A program made the translations under genes and the position numbers. Of a DNA stretch of 48,178 nucleotides, positions 8,361-16,297 are shown piece after piece. Source of the stretch: Sulfurovum sp. (lineage in GTDB: Bacteria; Campylobacterota; Campylobacteria; Campylobacterales; Sulfurovaceae); contig JANTHR010000007.1 in the NCBI GenBank assembly GCA_024762315.1, forward strand, positions 1-48,178, in the 5' to 3' direction. Each line of letters opens with the position of its first letter. Within the stretch, counting starts at the first letter, position 1. Below the pieces are notes generated by a model. The model ran no database searches. It saw only the letters and a program-made list of their open reading frames with translations, and had not been told where the DNA came from.

Positions 8361-8390
8361 TTGACTTTTATTAACTTTGTGTGTTATAAT
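8361..8390 (+). promoter_or_regulatory. Strong sigma-70-type promoter of the porin gene
   Basis: TTGACT (8361-8366) and TATAAT (8385-8390) are separated by 18 bases in a T-rich context. They lie 35-65 bases before the porin start, which has a strong AAGGAG site. Confidence 0.75.
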
Positions 8391-8424
8391 TCGTTTGTAT
8401 TCAAAAAAAATCAAGGAGATTACA

Positions 8425-9687
8425 ATGAAAAAAACATTATTACTTTCAGTAGTAGCGTCAACAATGATTATGGCTGGTGGAGATATCGCTCCAGTTGAGC
8501 CAGTAGTAGAAACTCCGGTAGTTGCAGAAGCATCTGGTTGGGATTTCGGTGGACAAGGTGTAGTTTATTATCAAACAAGAGATACTCATCATGATGATCT
8601 TTTCGAAAAAGAAGTTTCAGGTGCAGCAGCAGGTCTTCAAGTACATGGTGTGAATAAAGATATCTTTGCAGGTATCGGTGCTGGTTTTGAAGTAAGTGGT
8701 ATTTCTGACCTTTATCTTGCTCCAGAAGTTGTTAGCTACTTGGTACAAAGTGCAAACAATGGTGTAAATGCGGAAGACTTACTAAATAACAGAGGATCAG
8801 TAGATTCAGGTGCTGAGATCACTCAAGCTTACTTGACTTATGCATTTGGTAATACAAGCATCAAACTTGGTCGTCAACAACTTCCAAAAGCACTTTCTCC
8901 ATTTGCTTTCTCTGAAAGTTGGAATGTATTTAAAAACACATATGATGCAGCATTGGTTGTAAATACTGATCTTCCAGACACAACTGTTGTATTAGCAAAT
9001 GTTAAAGGTGCAAACCATGTTTTAGCTCTAGGAAACTTTGACGAAGTAAATGCTAATGACGGTGCCTATATGCTAACTCTTCAAAACAAATCTGTTGAGA
9101 ACCTGACCTTAACTGGTACTGCATACTTCCTTCCAAACCTTTTTGCTAATCTAGGTTATAATAAAGATGATGCAACTATCCTTTGGGGTGATGCTAAATA
9201 CAACATGGATACATTTAATGTAGCACTTCAAGGTGGTACTGTAATGGGTGATATGGTAGCAGCAAATGCCAACGATACAGTTGCATTCGGTGCAAAAGTT
9301 GGCGGAAACTTCGGTATGTTTGATGCTTCTTTGGCATACTCAAATGTAAATGATGGTAATCTTGGTATCCATAATGTTGGTGGTGTAAAAACTCCACTTT
9401 ATACTCAAATGATCCTTAATCAAGATGCTATCCGAACTGACAACGACACTTTTGTTGCTAGAGTTGGAGCAGAAGCACTTGGTGGTAAATTTGGTTTAGC
9501 AGTTGATTATACTAAAAACAATGCAACAGGTGGTGAGGATTATACAGAAGTTGATCTTACTTATAAAACTAAAGTATTCAACGACTCTACATCAGTATTC
9601 GCTGGATATGTTTATACTCAGCAAGATGGTGTAAACCATGATGATGCACAAAACATGATCCGTGTATGGGGTAGATATAACTTCTAA
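8425..9687 (+). CDS. Major outer-membrane porin, Campylobacterota type
   Basis: This 420-residue outer-membrane beta-barrel has a signal peptide (MKKTLLLSVVASTMIMAGG). A short acidic Pro/Val/Glu linker follows, then alternating amphipathic strands, ending in an aromatic residue (VWGRYNF) as needed for barrel assembly. Motifs such as AYLTYAFGNTSIKLGRQQLP are those of OprD/MOMP-like porins of this phylum. The ATG at 8425 is chosen over in-frame upstream codons because TCAAGGAGATTACA precedes it and the signal peptide starts there. Codon use is strikingly T/A-ending and uniform, which fits very high expression. It has its own promoter and a Rho-independent terminator. The substrate is unknown; general diffusion is likely. 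Confidence 0.88.
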   Translation: MKKTLLLSVVASTMIMAGGDIAPVEPVVETPVVAEASGWDFGGQGVVYYQTRDTHHDDLFEKEVSGAAAGLQVHGVNKDIFAGIGAGFEVSGISDLYLAPEVVSYLVQSANNGVNAEDLLNNRGSVDSGAEITQAYLTYAFGNTSIKLGRQQLPKALSPFAFSESWNVFKNTYDAALVVNTDLPDTTVVLANVKGANHVLALGNFDEVNANDGAYMLTLQNKSVENLTLTGTAYFLPNLFANLGYNKDDATILWGDAKYNMDTFNVALQGGTVMGDMVAANANDTVAFGAKVGGNFGMFDASLAYSNVNDGNLGIHNVGGVKTPLYTQMILNQDAIRTDNDTFVARVGAEALGGKFGLAVDYTKNNATGGEDYTEVDLTYKTKVFNDSTSVFAGYVYTQQDGVNHDDAQNMIRVWGRYNF

Positions 9688-9718
9688 GAACTTCTCTTAA
9701 AAGTTTACACCAACACTT

Positions 9719-9758
9719 AGAGTCCAGGTTTTTGCCTGGCTCTAGCTTCTTTTTTTTC
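9719..9758 (+). terminator. Rho-independent terminator of the porin gene
   Basis: The stem AGAG-CCAGG / CCTGG-CTCT has one bulged base and a loop of T/G. It is followed by AGCTTC and eight T residues. It lies 30 bases after the porin stop. Confidence 0.85.
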
Positions 9759-9806
9759 CATTCATTTTACATTTTTTCAATCTTATATCTTTACCAAACT
9801 TTTCGC

Positions 9807-9838
9807 TATAATGCTGAAAAAGTCTAATGTGCTATAAT
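9807..9838 (+). promoter_or_regulatory. Candidate promoter(s) of the mntA/hepT pair
   Basis: TATAAT occurs twice, at 9807-9812 and 9833-9838. The second has an extended TG before it (TGTGCTATAAT). Either could serve the following start at 9856. Confidence 0.45.
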
Positions 9839-9855
9839 ATATAGAAAGGATGATA

Positions 9856-10149
9856 ATGCTTAGTAAAGAGAATATTTTACAATACCTTAAAGAGTATAAA
9901 TCCCTGAAACAGGACACTTACAGCATTTCCAAAATAGGCATATTTGGAAGTTATGCCAGAGATGAAGCAGATGAAAACAGTGATATAGACATTGTAGTGG
10001 ACTTTAAGAAAGCTGACCTGTATAACCAAATAAGTATTATGCAAGAGCTAGAAGAGCACTTTCATAAACATGTTGATGTTATAGCACTATGGAAACGTAT
10101 GAATCCCAAACTTTTATCTCGTATACAAAAAGATGCTATCTATGTATGA
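9856..10149 (+). CDS. mntA: MntA-type minimal nucleotidyltransferase antitoxin
   Basis: This is a 97-residue minimal nucleotidyltransferase. The catalytic signature GSYARDEADENSDID has the GSxxR and DxD elements, and VDVIALW supplies the third acidic residue. In HepT-MntA modules this protein blocks the HepT toxin by adding AMP to its conserved tyrosine. The second of two close ATG codons (9856) is preferred because the AAAGG site is at a workable distance from it. The downstream gene overlaps its stop codon. This enzyme appears intact while the partner is frameshifted. Confidence 0.88.
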   Translation: MLSKENILQYLKEYKSLKQDTYSISKIGIFGSYARDEADENSDIDIVVDFKKADLYNQISIMQELEEHFHKHVDVIALWKRMNPKLLSRIQKDAIYV

Positions 10150-10526
10150 CATTTCTCTTGTTTTAGATATATTAGAAGATATTCTTACTGCAACCAACAC
10201 CATCATATCTCGTTGTTCTAAGGCTAACTTGCATGGATGACTTTTTAGATGATGAAGATGGTCAAATGCTTTTAGACAGTATATGTATGCTTCTCATCGC
10301 CGTGGGTGAATCTGTGAAACAAATAGATAAAATTACAGATAACTCTCTACTAATACAATATCCATCTGTACCATGGAAAAAAGTAGCTGGCATACGGGAT
10401 ATACTTTCGCACCATTACTTTGATTTAAATGCTGAAGTAGTCTATGGACTTTGTCAAGACCATATTAAAGATTTAAACAATACATTGCAACAAATACACA
10501 ATGATCTAAAATCATCAAAAAAATAA
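10142..10526 (+). pseudogene. hepT: HepT-type (DUF86) toxin with a one-base frameshift
   Basis: The gene opens at ATG 10142, overlapping the mntA stop. It reads MYDISLVLDILEDIL...SKANLHG before a TGA at 10238-10240. The rest of the family sequence continues one base further on, from about 10233, as MDDFLDDEDGQMLLDSICML. It ends at 10526 with the conserved RNase motif RDILSHHYF (R-x4-H-x-Y type). One extra base near 10231-10236 would explain the shift. HepT proteins are HEPN-fold RNases whose loss would disarm the module. It could also be a sequencing error, or translation could restart at 10233 to give a 97-residue protein lacking the first helix. Confidence 0.75.
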
Positions 10527-10596
10527 AAATCCAATATATAGAGATATCAAATGACGAACACTATAAGAATTAAAATTCAATGCAGGGAGGTACTAA

Positions 10597-11916
10597 ATGC
10601 CGAGTCGTAAAAAACTACACCTCGTCAGCCTAGGCTGCACCAAAAACCTTGTAGACAGCGAAGTAATGCTGGGACGCCTCAAAGAGTATGAGATCACTGA
10701 TGACAATACGCAGGCAGATGTGATCATCGTCAATACCTGTGGGTTCATTGATGCTGCAAAAGAAGAGAGCATCAACACAGTACTGACCCTGCATGATGAA
10801 CGTAAAAAAGACTCTATTTTAGTCATGAGCGGTTGTCTAAGCGAGCGCTATAAGGAAGAGCTGCAGGCAGATATGCCCGAAATAGACATCTTTACAGGAG
10901 TCGGGGACTATGAGAAGATCGATGAGCTTATCGCTTCCAAACAAAGTACTTTTAGTCCAGAAGTCTATCTTGCTACTGAGACATCTGGAAGGGTCATTAC
11001 AGGCTCAAACTACCATGCCTACATCAAGATCGCTGAGGGGTGCAATCAGTCCTGCTCTTTTTGTGCCATCCCCAGCTTCAAGGGCAAACTGCATTCGCGT
11101 TCACTCTCTTCCATAGAAAAAGAGGTAAAAATGCTTGCTGAGCAGGGTTTTTATGACTTTTCCTTCATCTCCCAGGACAGTTCCAGCTACGGAAGGGACA
11201 TGGGGCTTCAAGACGGGCTCATTGACCTCATCAAAGCAGTGGAAGCCATAGAGGGTGTCAAAAGTGCCAGAATTTTATACCTCTATCCAAGTACGACCAC
11301 GCTTGAACTCATCGATACCATTGCAGACTCAAACATTTTTCAGACCTACTACGATATGCCTATCCAACACATCGATGACAAGGTTCTTAAAACCATGAAA
11401 CGCGGCTTTGGAGAGAAGAAGACCATCGAACTGCTGGAATACATGAAAAGCAAGCCCGGTGCCTTTCTGCGTACCTCTGTCATTGCGGGACATCCTGGCG
11501 AAACAGAAGAAAATTTTGAGAAACTTTGCAACTTCATGGAAAGTTTCGGCTTTGACCGCTTCAACACGTTCCACTACTCCAATGAAGAGACTACCACTGC
11601 TTACAGCATGGAGCAGATCCCCCAGGAGATCATCGACGAAAGAGCTGAAATACTCGGAGAGATAGCTGAAGCCTCCACACTCAGATCATTGGAAAAAATG
11701 GTAGGACAAACCGTTACTCTCGTCATAAACGGAGAGAGCGATGAACATGAATACCTCCTGAGTGCCAGACCACTTCTCTGGGCAGTGGACATCGATGGAG
11801 AGATCCTCATCAACGATACTTCAGATCTGCCGATTGAGTATGGTAAAATGTATGAAGCAAAAATTACCGAGTTAGTAGGGACTCAATTACTTGCCACACT
11901 CATTAAATCACACTAA
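10597..11916 (+). CDS. rimO: Ribosomal protein S12 methylthiotransferase RimO
   Basis: This radical-SAM enzyme adds a methylthio group to an aspartate of ribosomal protein S12. The 439 residues include the N-terminal UPF0004 domain with cluster cysteines 14, 48 and 80. The radical-SAM motif C149-x3-C153-x2-C156 lies in EGCNQSCSFCAIPS, and a C-terminal TRAM domain follows (about 375-437). The opening HLVSLGCTKNLVDSE separates RimO from MiaB, which is also present in this window. The ribosome site GGGAGGTACTAA precedes the ATG. It stands between the frameshifted hepT and tilS. Confidence 0.95.
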   Translation: MPSRKKLHLVSLGCTKNLVDSEVMLGRLKEYEITDDNTQADVIIVNTCGFIDAAKEESINTVLTLHDERKKDSILVMSGCLSERYKEELQADMPEIDIFTGVGDYEKIDELIASKQSTFSPEVYLATETSGRVITGSNYHAYIKIAEGCNQSCSFCAIPSFKGKLHSRSLSSIEKEVKMLAEQGFYDFSFISQDSSSYGRDMGLQDGLIDLIKAVEAIEGVKSARILYLYPSTTTLELIDTIADSNIFQTYYDMPIQHIDDKVLKTMKRGFGEKKTIELLEYMKSKPGAFLRTSVIAGHPGETEENFEKLCNFMESFGFDRFNTFHYSNEETTTAYSMEQIPQEIIDERAEILGEIAEASTLRSLEKMVGQTVTLVINGESDEHEYLLSARPLLWAVDIDGEILINDTSDLPIEYGKMYEAKITELVGTQLLATLIKSH

Positions 11917-11936
11917 TACACGAAGTGTGTTTATTT

Positions 11937-12046
11937 TAATCACGCAAAGCGTGTCCCTGTCGTGGCGAACGCCCTTGAAAGCGGAGCGATTCGAGAGCCA
12001 CGACGCTTTTTTGCTTCGTTTTTTTTAAAAAAATGAAGAGAGAAAC
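11937..12046. repeat. Dispersed intergenic repeat, short copy
   Basis: The element lies between rimO and tilS. It contains a CACGC-AAA-GCGTG hairpin and a larger stem TCGTGGC...GCCACGA around a CGCCCTTGAAAGCGGAGCG core. It ends with CTTCGTTTTTTTT. Its flanks and core match 3115-3279. The stem plus T-run could act as a rimO terminator. Confidence 0.65.
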
Positions 12047-12075
12047 AATACCACACATTGAATAAAGAGGAAATA

Positions 12076-13059
12076 ATGCTAAATATAGATACAAATAATC
12101 TACAAAGCAAAAAAAACCTTTTAGCATTCTCCGCAGGCATAGACTCCTCAGCCCTGTTTTTTCTACTCCTAGAAAACAACATCAAATTCGACATCGCTAT
12201 TGTAGACTACAACATCAGAGAACAGAGTAAAAAAGAGCTGTCCCATGCCAAAGCATTGGCAAAAGAACATAAACTCTTCTGTCATACCATTCAAGCACCC
12301 AGGTTTGATACGCACTTTGAAAGCAAAGCACGAAAATTCCGCTATGAATTCTTTGAGTCTCTCATCCGGACAGAGGGATATGACAACCTCATCACTGCCC
12401 ATCAGCTGAATGACCAGCTTGAGTGGCTGCTGATGCGCCTGACTAAGGGAGCGGGGCTTTCCGAGCTTATAGGGCTGGAACCTGTAACGCAACGAGAGCA
12501 TTATACTTTGCTCAGACCGCTCCTTGAGTACAGCAAAGATGAACTGCTTGCTTATCTGAAGAAGAACAATTACCCCTATTTCATCGATGAGAGCAACATT
12601 GATGTAAAGTATGAGCGTAACCTTTTTAGAAAACAGTTTTCTGATCCTCTTATAGCAAAGTACAAAGAGGGGATCAAACGCAGTTTTGATTACTTGAGAA
12701 AAGATAAAAGATCTCTTGAAAAAGATTTTGAAATAATTTACGCACAAAAAAAGTTAAAAATCATCAAACTACATTCACTCTCTGCAACAGCCAAAGCAGC
12801 CGACCTTACTTTAAAAGAGCTAGGCTACCTACTTTCAGCATCACAACGCCAAGAGATAGAAAAAGAGCAAAGCCTCGTCATAGGAGGAGAATGGGCGGTA
12901 GAAATACAAGATGCTCTGCTCTACATTGCCCCTCATGTGACAGTTGATATGCCAAAAAAGTTTAAAGAGGAATGCCGTATCGCTAAAATCCCATCAAAAA
13001 TCAGACCCTATCTTTTCCAAGAAAACATAAACTTCTCATTACTCACTGCTAGTTGCTAG
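12076..13059 (+). CDS. tilS: tRNA(Ile) lysidine synthase TilS
   Basis: This enzyme converts C34 of the CAU-anticodon isoleucine tRNA to lysidine with ATP, changing both codon reading and charging. The 327 residues include the PP-loop ATPase motif SAGIDSS (Ala in place of the second Gly of the usual SGGxDS). The conserved TAHQLNDQLEWLLMRL and RPLLEYSKDEL blocks and NLFRKQF are also present. It is shorter than the E. coli enzyme, as usual in this phylum. The ATG at 12076 is chosen because AAGAGGAAATA precedes it; the frame is open upstream from a TTG. The last codons lie in a short-repeat tract. Confidence 0.9.
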   Translation: MLNIDTNNLQSKKNLLAFSAGIDSSALFFLLLENNIKFDIAIVDYNIREQSKKELSHAKALAKEHKLFCHTIQAPRFDTHFESKARKFRYEFFESLIRTEGYDNLITAHQLNDQLEWLLMRLTKGAGLSELIGLEPVTQREHYTLLRPLLEYSKDELLAYLKKNNYPYFIDESNIDVKYERNLFRKQFSDPLIAKYKEGIKRSFDYLRKDKRSLEKDFEIIYAQKKLKIIKLHSLSATAKAADLTLKELGYLLSASQRQEIEKEQSLVIGGEWAVEIQDALLYIAPHVTVDMPKKFKEECRIAKIPSKIRPYLFQENINFSLLTASC

Positions 13060-13069
13060 TTGCTCACTT
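13035..13069. repeat. Short-unit repeat tract across the tilS/xerH stop codons
   Basis: The plus strand reads CTCATTACTCACTGC followed by TAGTTGCTAGTTGCTCACTT, repeated 8-9 base units. It contains the stop codons of both convergent genes (TAG at 13057-13059, TGA at 13066-13064 on the minus strand). It resembles the tracts in murD and at the prenyltransferase start. Confidence 0.55.
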
Positions 13070-13897
13070 GCCTGCCAACGGGTGAGCCTTCATATATTCC
13101 TGCATCTTCTTCACCGAACCAAGCTTTGTATAGACCTGTGTGGTTGCCATGGTGGCATGTCCCAAAAGTTCACTCACATCTGCGATGCGTGCACCATTGT
13201 TAAGCAAGTGTGTTGCAAAAGAATGACGCAGCTGGTGTGGTGTTGCTTTGATCCCCGAAGCTTTAAAAAGTTTAGTGATCCTATAGCGTAACTGGGCAGC
13301 ATTCATGGGGGCATTACCCTTTTCAAAAAGGTACTTTTTGGGCATTGTCTCTTTTACATAAAGTTTGACAAGCTGTTGCAGCGCTTCCAAAAGCGGTAAC
13401 TCTCTTACTTTATTACCTTTACCATGGATCTGCACCCACCCCTCTTTAATATCTTCGAGTTTTAACTCACTCAACTCAGAGATACGCAACCCCAGGCCGT
13501 ATAACATAGAAATAAGCAATTTCTCCTCTAAATTAGCCCTACCCAATACTTCTGTTATGTAAGTCTCTTCAATAGGCTTAGGGAGGCTTTGAGGCACTTT
13601 AATGGACTCATCTGCAATAAGTTTGATCTGCATGCGACACTGATCTTCCAGATACTTCACAAAAGAGCGTACCGCAGAGAGTTTTTTAACAATGGTCTTT
13701 TTGCTGTTTTTGACAATAGCAAAGCGAAAAGGAGTAATATCCAACACCCATTCTCCCTCTTCCTTATAAAAGTGGCTCACCTCTGCCATTTGACGCAAGG
13801 CGATTTCATAGGTTTCAACCGTAGTTTCAGAATATCCGCGTACATCAAAAAGGTACGCAAGAAAATCTTCATTGTAAGCTTGAAGTTTTTCTTTCAT
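13064..13897 (-). CDS. xerH: Xer-type tyrosine recombinase
   Basis: This 277-residue tyrosine recombinase has an N-terminal SAM-like core-binding domain (about 1-100) and a catalytic domain. The full active-site set is visible: Arg138 (GLRISEL), Lys160 (HGKGNK), His221 and Arg224 (HQLRHSFATH), His247 (LLGHATM) and Tyr256 (TTQVYTKL). In Campylobacterota a single Xer recombinase (XerH) resolves chromosome dimers at difH. The length, lone position among core genes and absence of phage genes suggest that role rather than a mobile-element integrase. I see no certain dif site beside it. The start ATG at 13897 follows TTAAGAGGTAGAT. Confidence 0.85.
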   Translation of the reverse strand: MKEKLQAYNEDFLAYLFDVRGYSETTVETYEIALRQMAEVSHFYKEEGEWVLDITPFRFAIVKNSKKTIVKKLSAVRSFVKYLEDQCRMQIKLIADESIKVPQSLPKPIEETYITEVLGRANLEEKLLISMLYGLGLRISELSELKLEDIKEGWVQIHGKGNKVRELPLLEALQQLVKLYVKETMPKKYLFEKGNAPMNAAQLRYRITKLFKASGIKATPHQLRHSFATHLLNNGARIADVSELLGHATMATTQVYTKLGSVKKMQEYMKAHPLAGK

Positions 13898-13918
13898 ATC
13901 TACCTCTTAAATATTTCA

Positions 13919-13945
13919 AGGGTGTTGTCAAAGACAACACCCTAC
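13919..13945. repeat. Perfect 11-bp palindrome AGGGTGTTGTC-AAA-GACAACACCCT
   Basis: The arms 13919-13929 and 13933-13943 pair perfectly. The right end CCCTAC supplies the TAG stop (13944-13942) of the minus-strand acyltransferase gene. It shares the AGGGTG...CACCCTAC outline with the elements at 17462 and 29254. It can act as a terminator hairpin between the acyltransferase and xerH. Confidence 0.7.
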
Positions 13946-14562
13946 ATAATTGTATTCTTTAACATCTGGGCTAACAAATACGCTCTTGCTTCCTTATGCT
14001 CCATTCCCTCAAGAGAGATACTCTGTATATAAAAATCCACTTTTGTAAAAGGCTTGGGAATGACAAATCTATCCCAACTCTTTAACTGCCAATAATTCTC
14101 AGCTTTAAAATTCATCACAAAAACAGGGAGTTTACTCTTAAGCGCTAACCCTATGGCTCCGTCGCTCATATGGTGTCTGGGCCCCTTTGGTCCATCAGGC
14201 GTGATGAGCACCTCTTCACCTCTTCGGATGCTTTTAAATGCCTGGAGCAAAACTTTCTGTGCACCTTTTCTGCTCGAACCTCTCAGTGGTCTTATACCAA
14301 GTAAATTCAGTGTGCCTGCAATGAGTGATCCGTCAAAATGGGAAGAGATAATGGCAGAAGCCGGATGATTTTTGTGAATTTTTCTATATGCTTGAGGACT
14401 CATAAAAAGTTCACCGTGCCAACAGACGCAGACATGTTGCTCTTCGCCTATGGATGTGATGAAATGGAATTTCTTAAACGTAGTATACCAAACGATACGC
14501 ATCAAAAGATAGGCAACAGGGGGAATGACTACCTGCCCTGCTTGCCGCAAAAGATCTTTCAT
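13942..14562 (-). CDS. DUF374 lysophospholipid acyltransferase-like protein
   Basis: This 206-residue membrane-associated protein has one hydrophobic segment near the N-terminus. The DUF374/LPLAT pattern is HGELFMSP (in place of the usual HxxxxD), SSHFDGSLIAG, then RGSSRKGAQK and the clear signature TPDGPKGPRH. Relatives are found beside lipid A and outer-membrane lipid genes and are thought to transfer acyl groups to glycolipids; the true substrate here is unknown. It follows miaB with an 8-base gap. The same pair, with the HP0268 homologue, is a conserved neighbourhood in Helicobacter as I recall it. Its stop codon is inside a palindrome. Confidence 0.82.
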   Translation of the reverse strand: MKDLLRQAGQVVIPPVAYLLMRIVWYTTFKKFHFITSIGEEQHVCVCWHGELFMSPQAYRKIHKNHPASAIISSHFDGSLIAGTLNLLGIRPLRGSSRKGAQKVLLQAFKSIRRGEEVLITPDGPKGPRHHMSDGAIGLALKSKLPVFVMNFKAENYWQLKSWDRFVIPKPFTKVDFYIQSISLEGMEHKEARAYLLAQMLKNTIM

Positions 14563-14570
14563 ATTCTGAC

Positions 14571-15869
14571 CTAAAGCAGTACACCATCAAGTGCACCCCT
14601 GGAAGTTTTAGTGATCTTCACATCCAAGATCTTTCCTAAAAGCTCTTCACTGCCTTCTACAAATACAAGTTTTCCATCATCAGAGCGCCCTGATACTCTT
14701 CCGTTGGCCTTTAACTCATCGAAGTAGACTTGATGTACTTTGCCTAACTGGGCATCCATGATCTCATCCAGGATCTCTGTATGTCTTGCTTGCAGTCTGC
14801 TAAGTCGTTCGCCGGCAAGCGCATTATCTATCTGCCCTTCAAATGCTGCTGCTTCCGTGTGAGGCCTTGGTGAATATTTGAATGAGAACATCTGTTCAAA
14901 ACGTACTTTCTCAAGCACATCCATCGTATCTTCAAAATCCGTATCGCTCTCCCCCGGAAAACCAACAATAATATCGGTAGAGATCGTCGCCTCCGGGCAA
15001 AGCGTACGTATCTTTTCACAACGGTTCAGAAAATTCTCTTTGGTGTAACCGCGCTTCATCGCTTGAAGCAGTGAAGTTGAACCGCTCTGTAAAGGTACAT
15101 GTATCTGTTTACATATTTTAGGGTTGGATGCAAATTCCCGTATGAATTCATCATCCATGTGCAATGGGTGTGGAGACTGGAACCTGATACGCTCCAGGCC
15201 GTCTATAGCCGATACCTTGCGCAAAAGTTGCGTAAAATCACATTTCTCATCAGAAGAGCCGAAACGTCTTCCGTAATTATTGACATTCTGCCCTAACAGC
15301 ATTACCTCTTTGGCACCGCTTTTTACTGCTTTGGTGATCTCCTGTACAAGCAGGTCACTTGGAATGGAAACCTCATCCCCACGTGTTGCAGGAACGATGC
15401 AGAAGGTACAGGATTTGTCGCATCCTATGGAGATATTCACCATGGCTTTAAAGGGATTGGTTCTGTATTCACCAAAAGCATAGGTGCTTTCATCAAAATC
15501 CGTATCTACTTCTACAGCATGCTTTTTGTCTACCACCTCTGTGATCTTGGATACATTCCTTGCACCCAGGACAAAATCCACAGAAGGTGCTCTTTTAATG
15601 ATATCTTTTCCCAAATGGCTAGCAGTACACCCACAGACGCCTATCTTGGCACCCTCTTTTTTATGTTTGTTAAAGACACCTATTTCCGAAAAGAGTTTTG
15701 CCACAGGCTTTTCTCTGACAGAACAGGTATTGATGATAATAAGATCTGCTTCGGAAAGTTCCTGGGTAAGTTCGTAAGGTTCTTTTTGGTTCAGCTCAGC
15801 GATCATATGCTCGCTATCGCGTACATTCATCGCACAACCAAGTGTTTCTATAAATAATTTTTTAGACAA
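14571..15869 (-). CDS. miaB: tRNA-2-methylthio-N6-dimethylallyladenosine synthase MiaB
   Basis: This radical-SAM enzyme adds the methylthio group to i6A37 of tRNAs, acting after MiaA (also in this window). The 432 residues include the UPF0004 domain with Cys12, Cys49 and Cys81. The radical-SAM motif C150-x3-C154-x2-C157 lies in [14 protein letters not shown], and a C-terminal TRAM domain follows (about 370-430). [15 protein letters not shown] and INTCSVREK are typical of MiaB, not RimO. It is the second gene of a run HP0268-like / miaB / DUF374 on the minus strand, 15 bases after the first. Confidence 0.96.
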   Translation of the reverse strand: MSKKLFIETLGCAMNVRDSEHMIAELNQKEPYELTQELSEADLIIINTCSVREKPVAKLFSEIGVFNKHKKEGAKIGVCGCTASHLGKDIIKRAPSVDFVLGARNVSKITEVVDKKHAVEVDTDFDESTYAFGEYRTNPFKAMVNISIGCDKSCTFCIVPATRGDEVSIPSDLLVQEITKAVKSGAKEVMLLGQNVNNYGRRFGSSDEKCDFTQLLRKVSAIDGLERIRFQSPHPLHMDDEFIREFASNPKICKQIHVPLQSGSTSLLQAMKRGYTKENFLNRCEKIRTLCPEATISTDIIVGFPGESDTDFEDTMDVLEKVRFEQMFSFKYSPRPHTEAAAFEGQIDNALAGERLSRLQARHTEILDEIMDAQLGKVHQVYFDELKANGRVSGRSDDGKLVFVEGSEELLGKILDVKITKTSRGALDGVLL

Positions 15870-15884
15870 ATAATGCTCTTCTGT

Positions 15885-16124
15885 TTACACTATGATGTGT
15901 ACTTCATAAATATATTCATTGTCATCCAGTCCGTATTTTACTTCACGCATATAGACAGAATAACCTTTCTCTTCAAAATACTCGATCAACTCTTTCAATT
16001 CTTTGTGCGAGTTGTCTTTATCAAAATAAAATATAGATCTCTTCGCTAGCTCATCTTCTAATTTTTTCAACTCAATCGTTTTTGGTTTCGCTTTAAGTGT
16101 TGTTCTAGCTAGTTTTAATTTCAT
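15885..16124 (-). CDS. HP0268-family small protein (Smr-like fold nuclease)
   Basis: This is a 79-residue basic/acidic protein, MKLKLARTTLKAK..., with IFYFDKDNSHKELKELI and the end EYIYEVHIIV. It matches what I recall of H. pylori HP0268, reported as a small metal-dependent nuclease. The position directly upstream of miaB is also the same as in Helicobacter. There is no signal peptide or membrane segment. The ribosome site AAAGGAAATATAG precedes the ATG. The cellular role is not settled; the linkage to tRNA modification genes may hint at RNA metabolism. Confidence 0.8.
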   Translation of the reverse strand: MKLKLARTTLKAKPKTIELKKLEDELAKRSIFYFDKDNSHKELKELIEYFEEKGYSVYMREVKYGLDDNEYIYEVHIIV

Positions 16125-16174
16125 CTATATTTCCTTTAAATTTTCTATTCAATTATCAATTTTATTATACTTTA

Positions 16175-16203
16175 TTTTCAGTAAAGGTTCGATTAGATAT
16201 AAT
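16175..16203 (+). promoter_or_regulatory. Candidate promoter of nusA
   Basis: TATAAT at 16198-16203 is preceded at 17 bases by TTTTCA. It leaves a leader of nearly 90 bases before nusA. The leader carries no clear hairpin. Confidence 0.45.
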
Positions 16204-16297
16204 GCGAATCTACAAAAACACTACCTCCTGGACGTTCTTAACACTGTTATGTTACCTCTTGTAGCGGTATGATTGGAATTATATATAAAAGGAATTT

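Noticed and set aside
8377-8424. Sixteen extra residues at the porin N-terminus
   Set aside because: They would start at a TTG between the -35 and -10 of the promoter. The ATG at 8425 has the ribosome site and signal peptide.
13064-13897. Phage or island integrase
   Set aside because: The size and motifs fit the host Xer recombinase. The neighbours are core genes, and there are no phage genes or tRNA attachment site.
13919-13945. dif site beside the Xer gene
   Set aside because: The palindrome has GC-rich arms and a 3-base centre unlike a dif site (two 11-bp arms around 6 bases), and related elements occur next to unrelated genes.
16125-16297. Possible riboswitch or leader peptide upstream of nusA
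   Set aside because: The leader has no convincing hairpins or known aptamer motifs and no short frame with a ribosome site.
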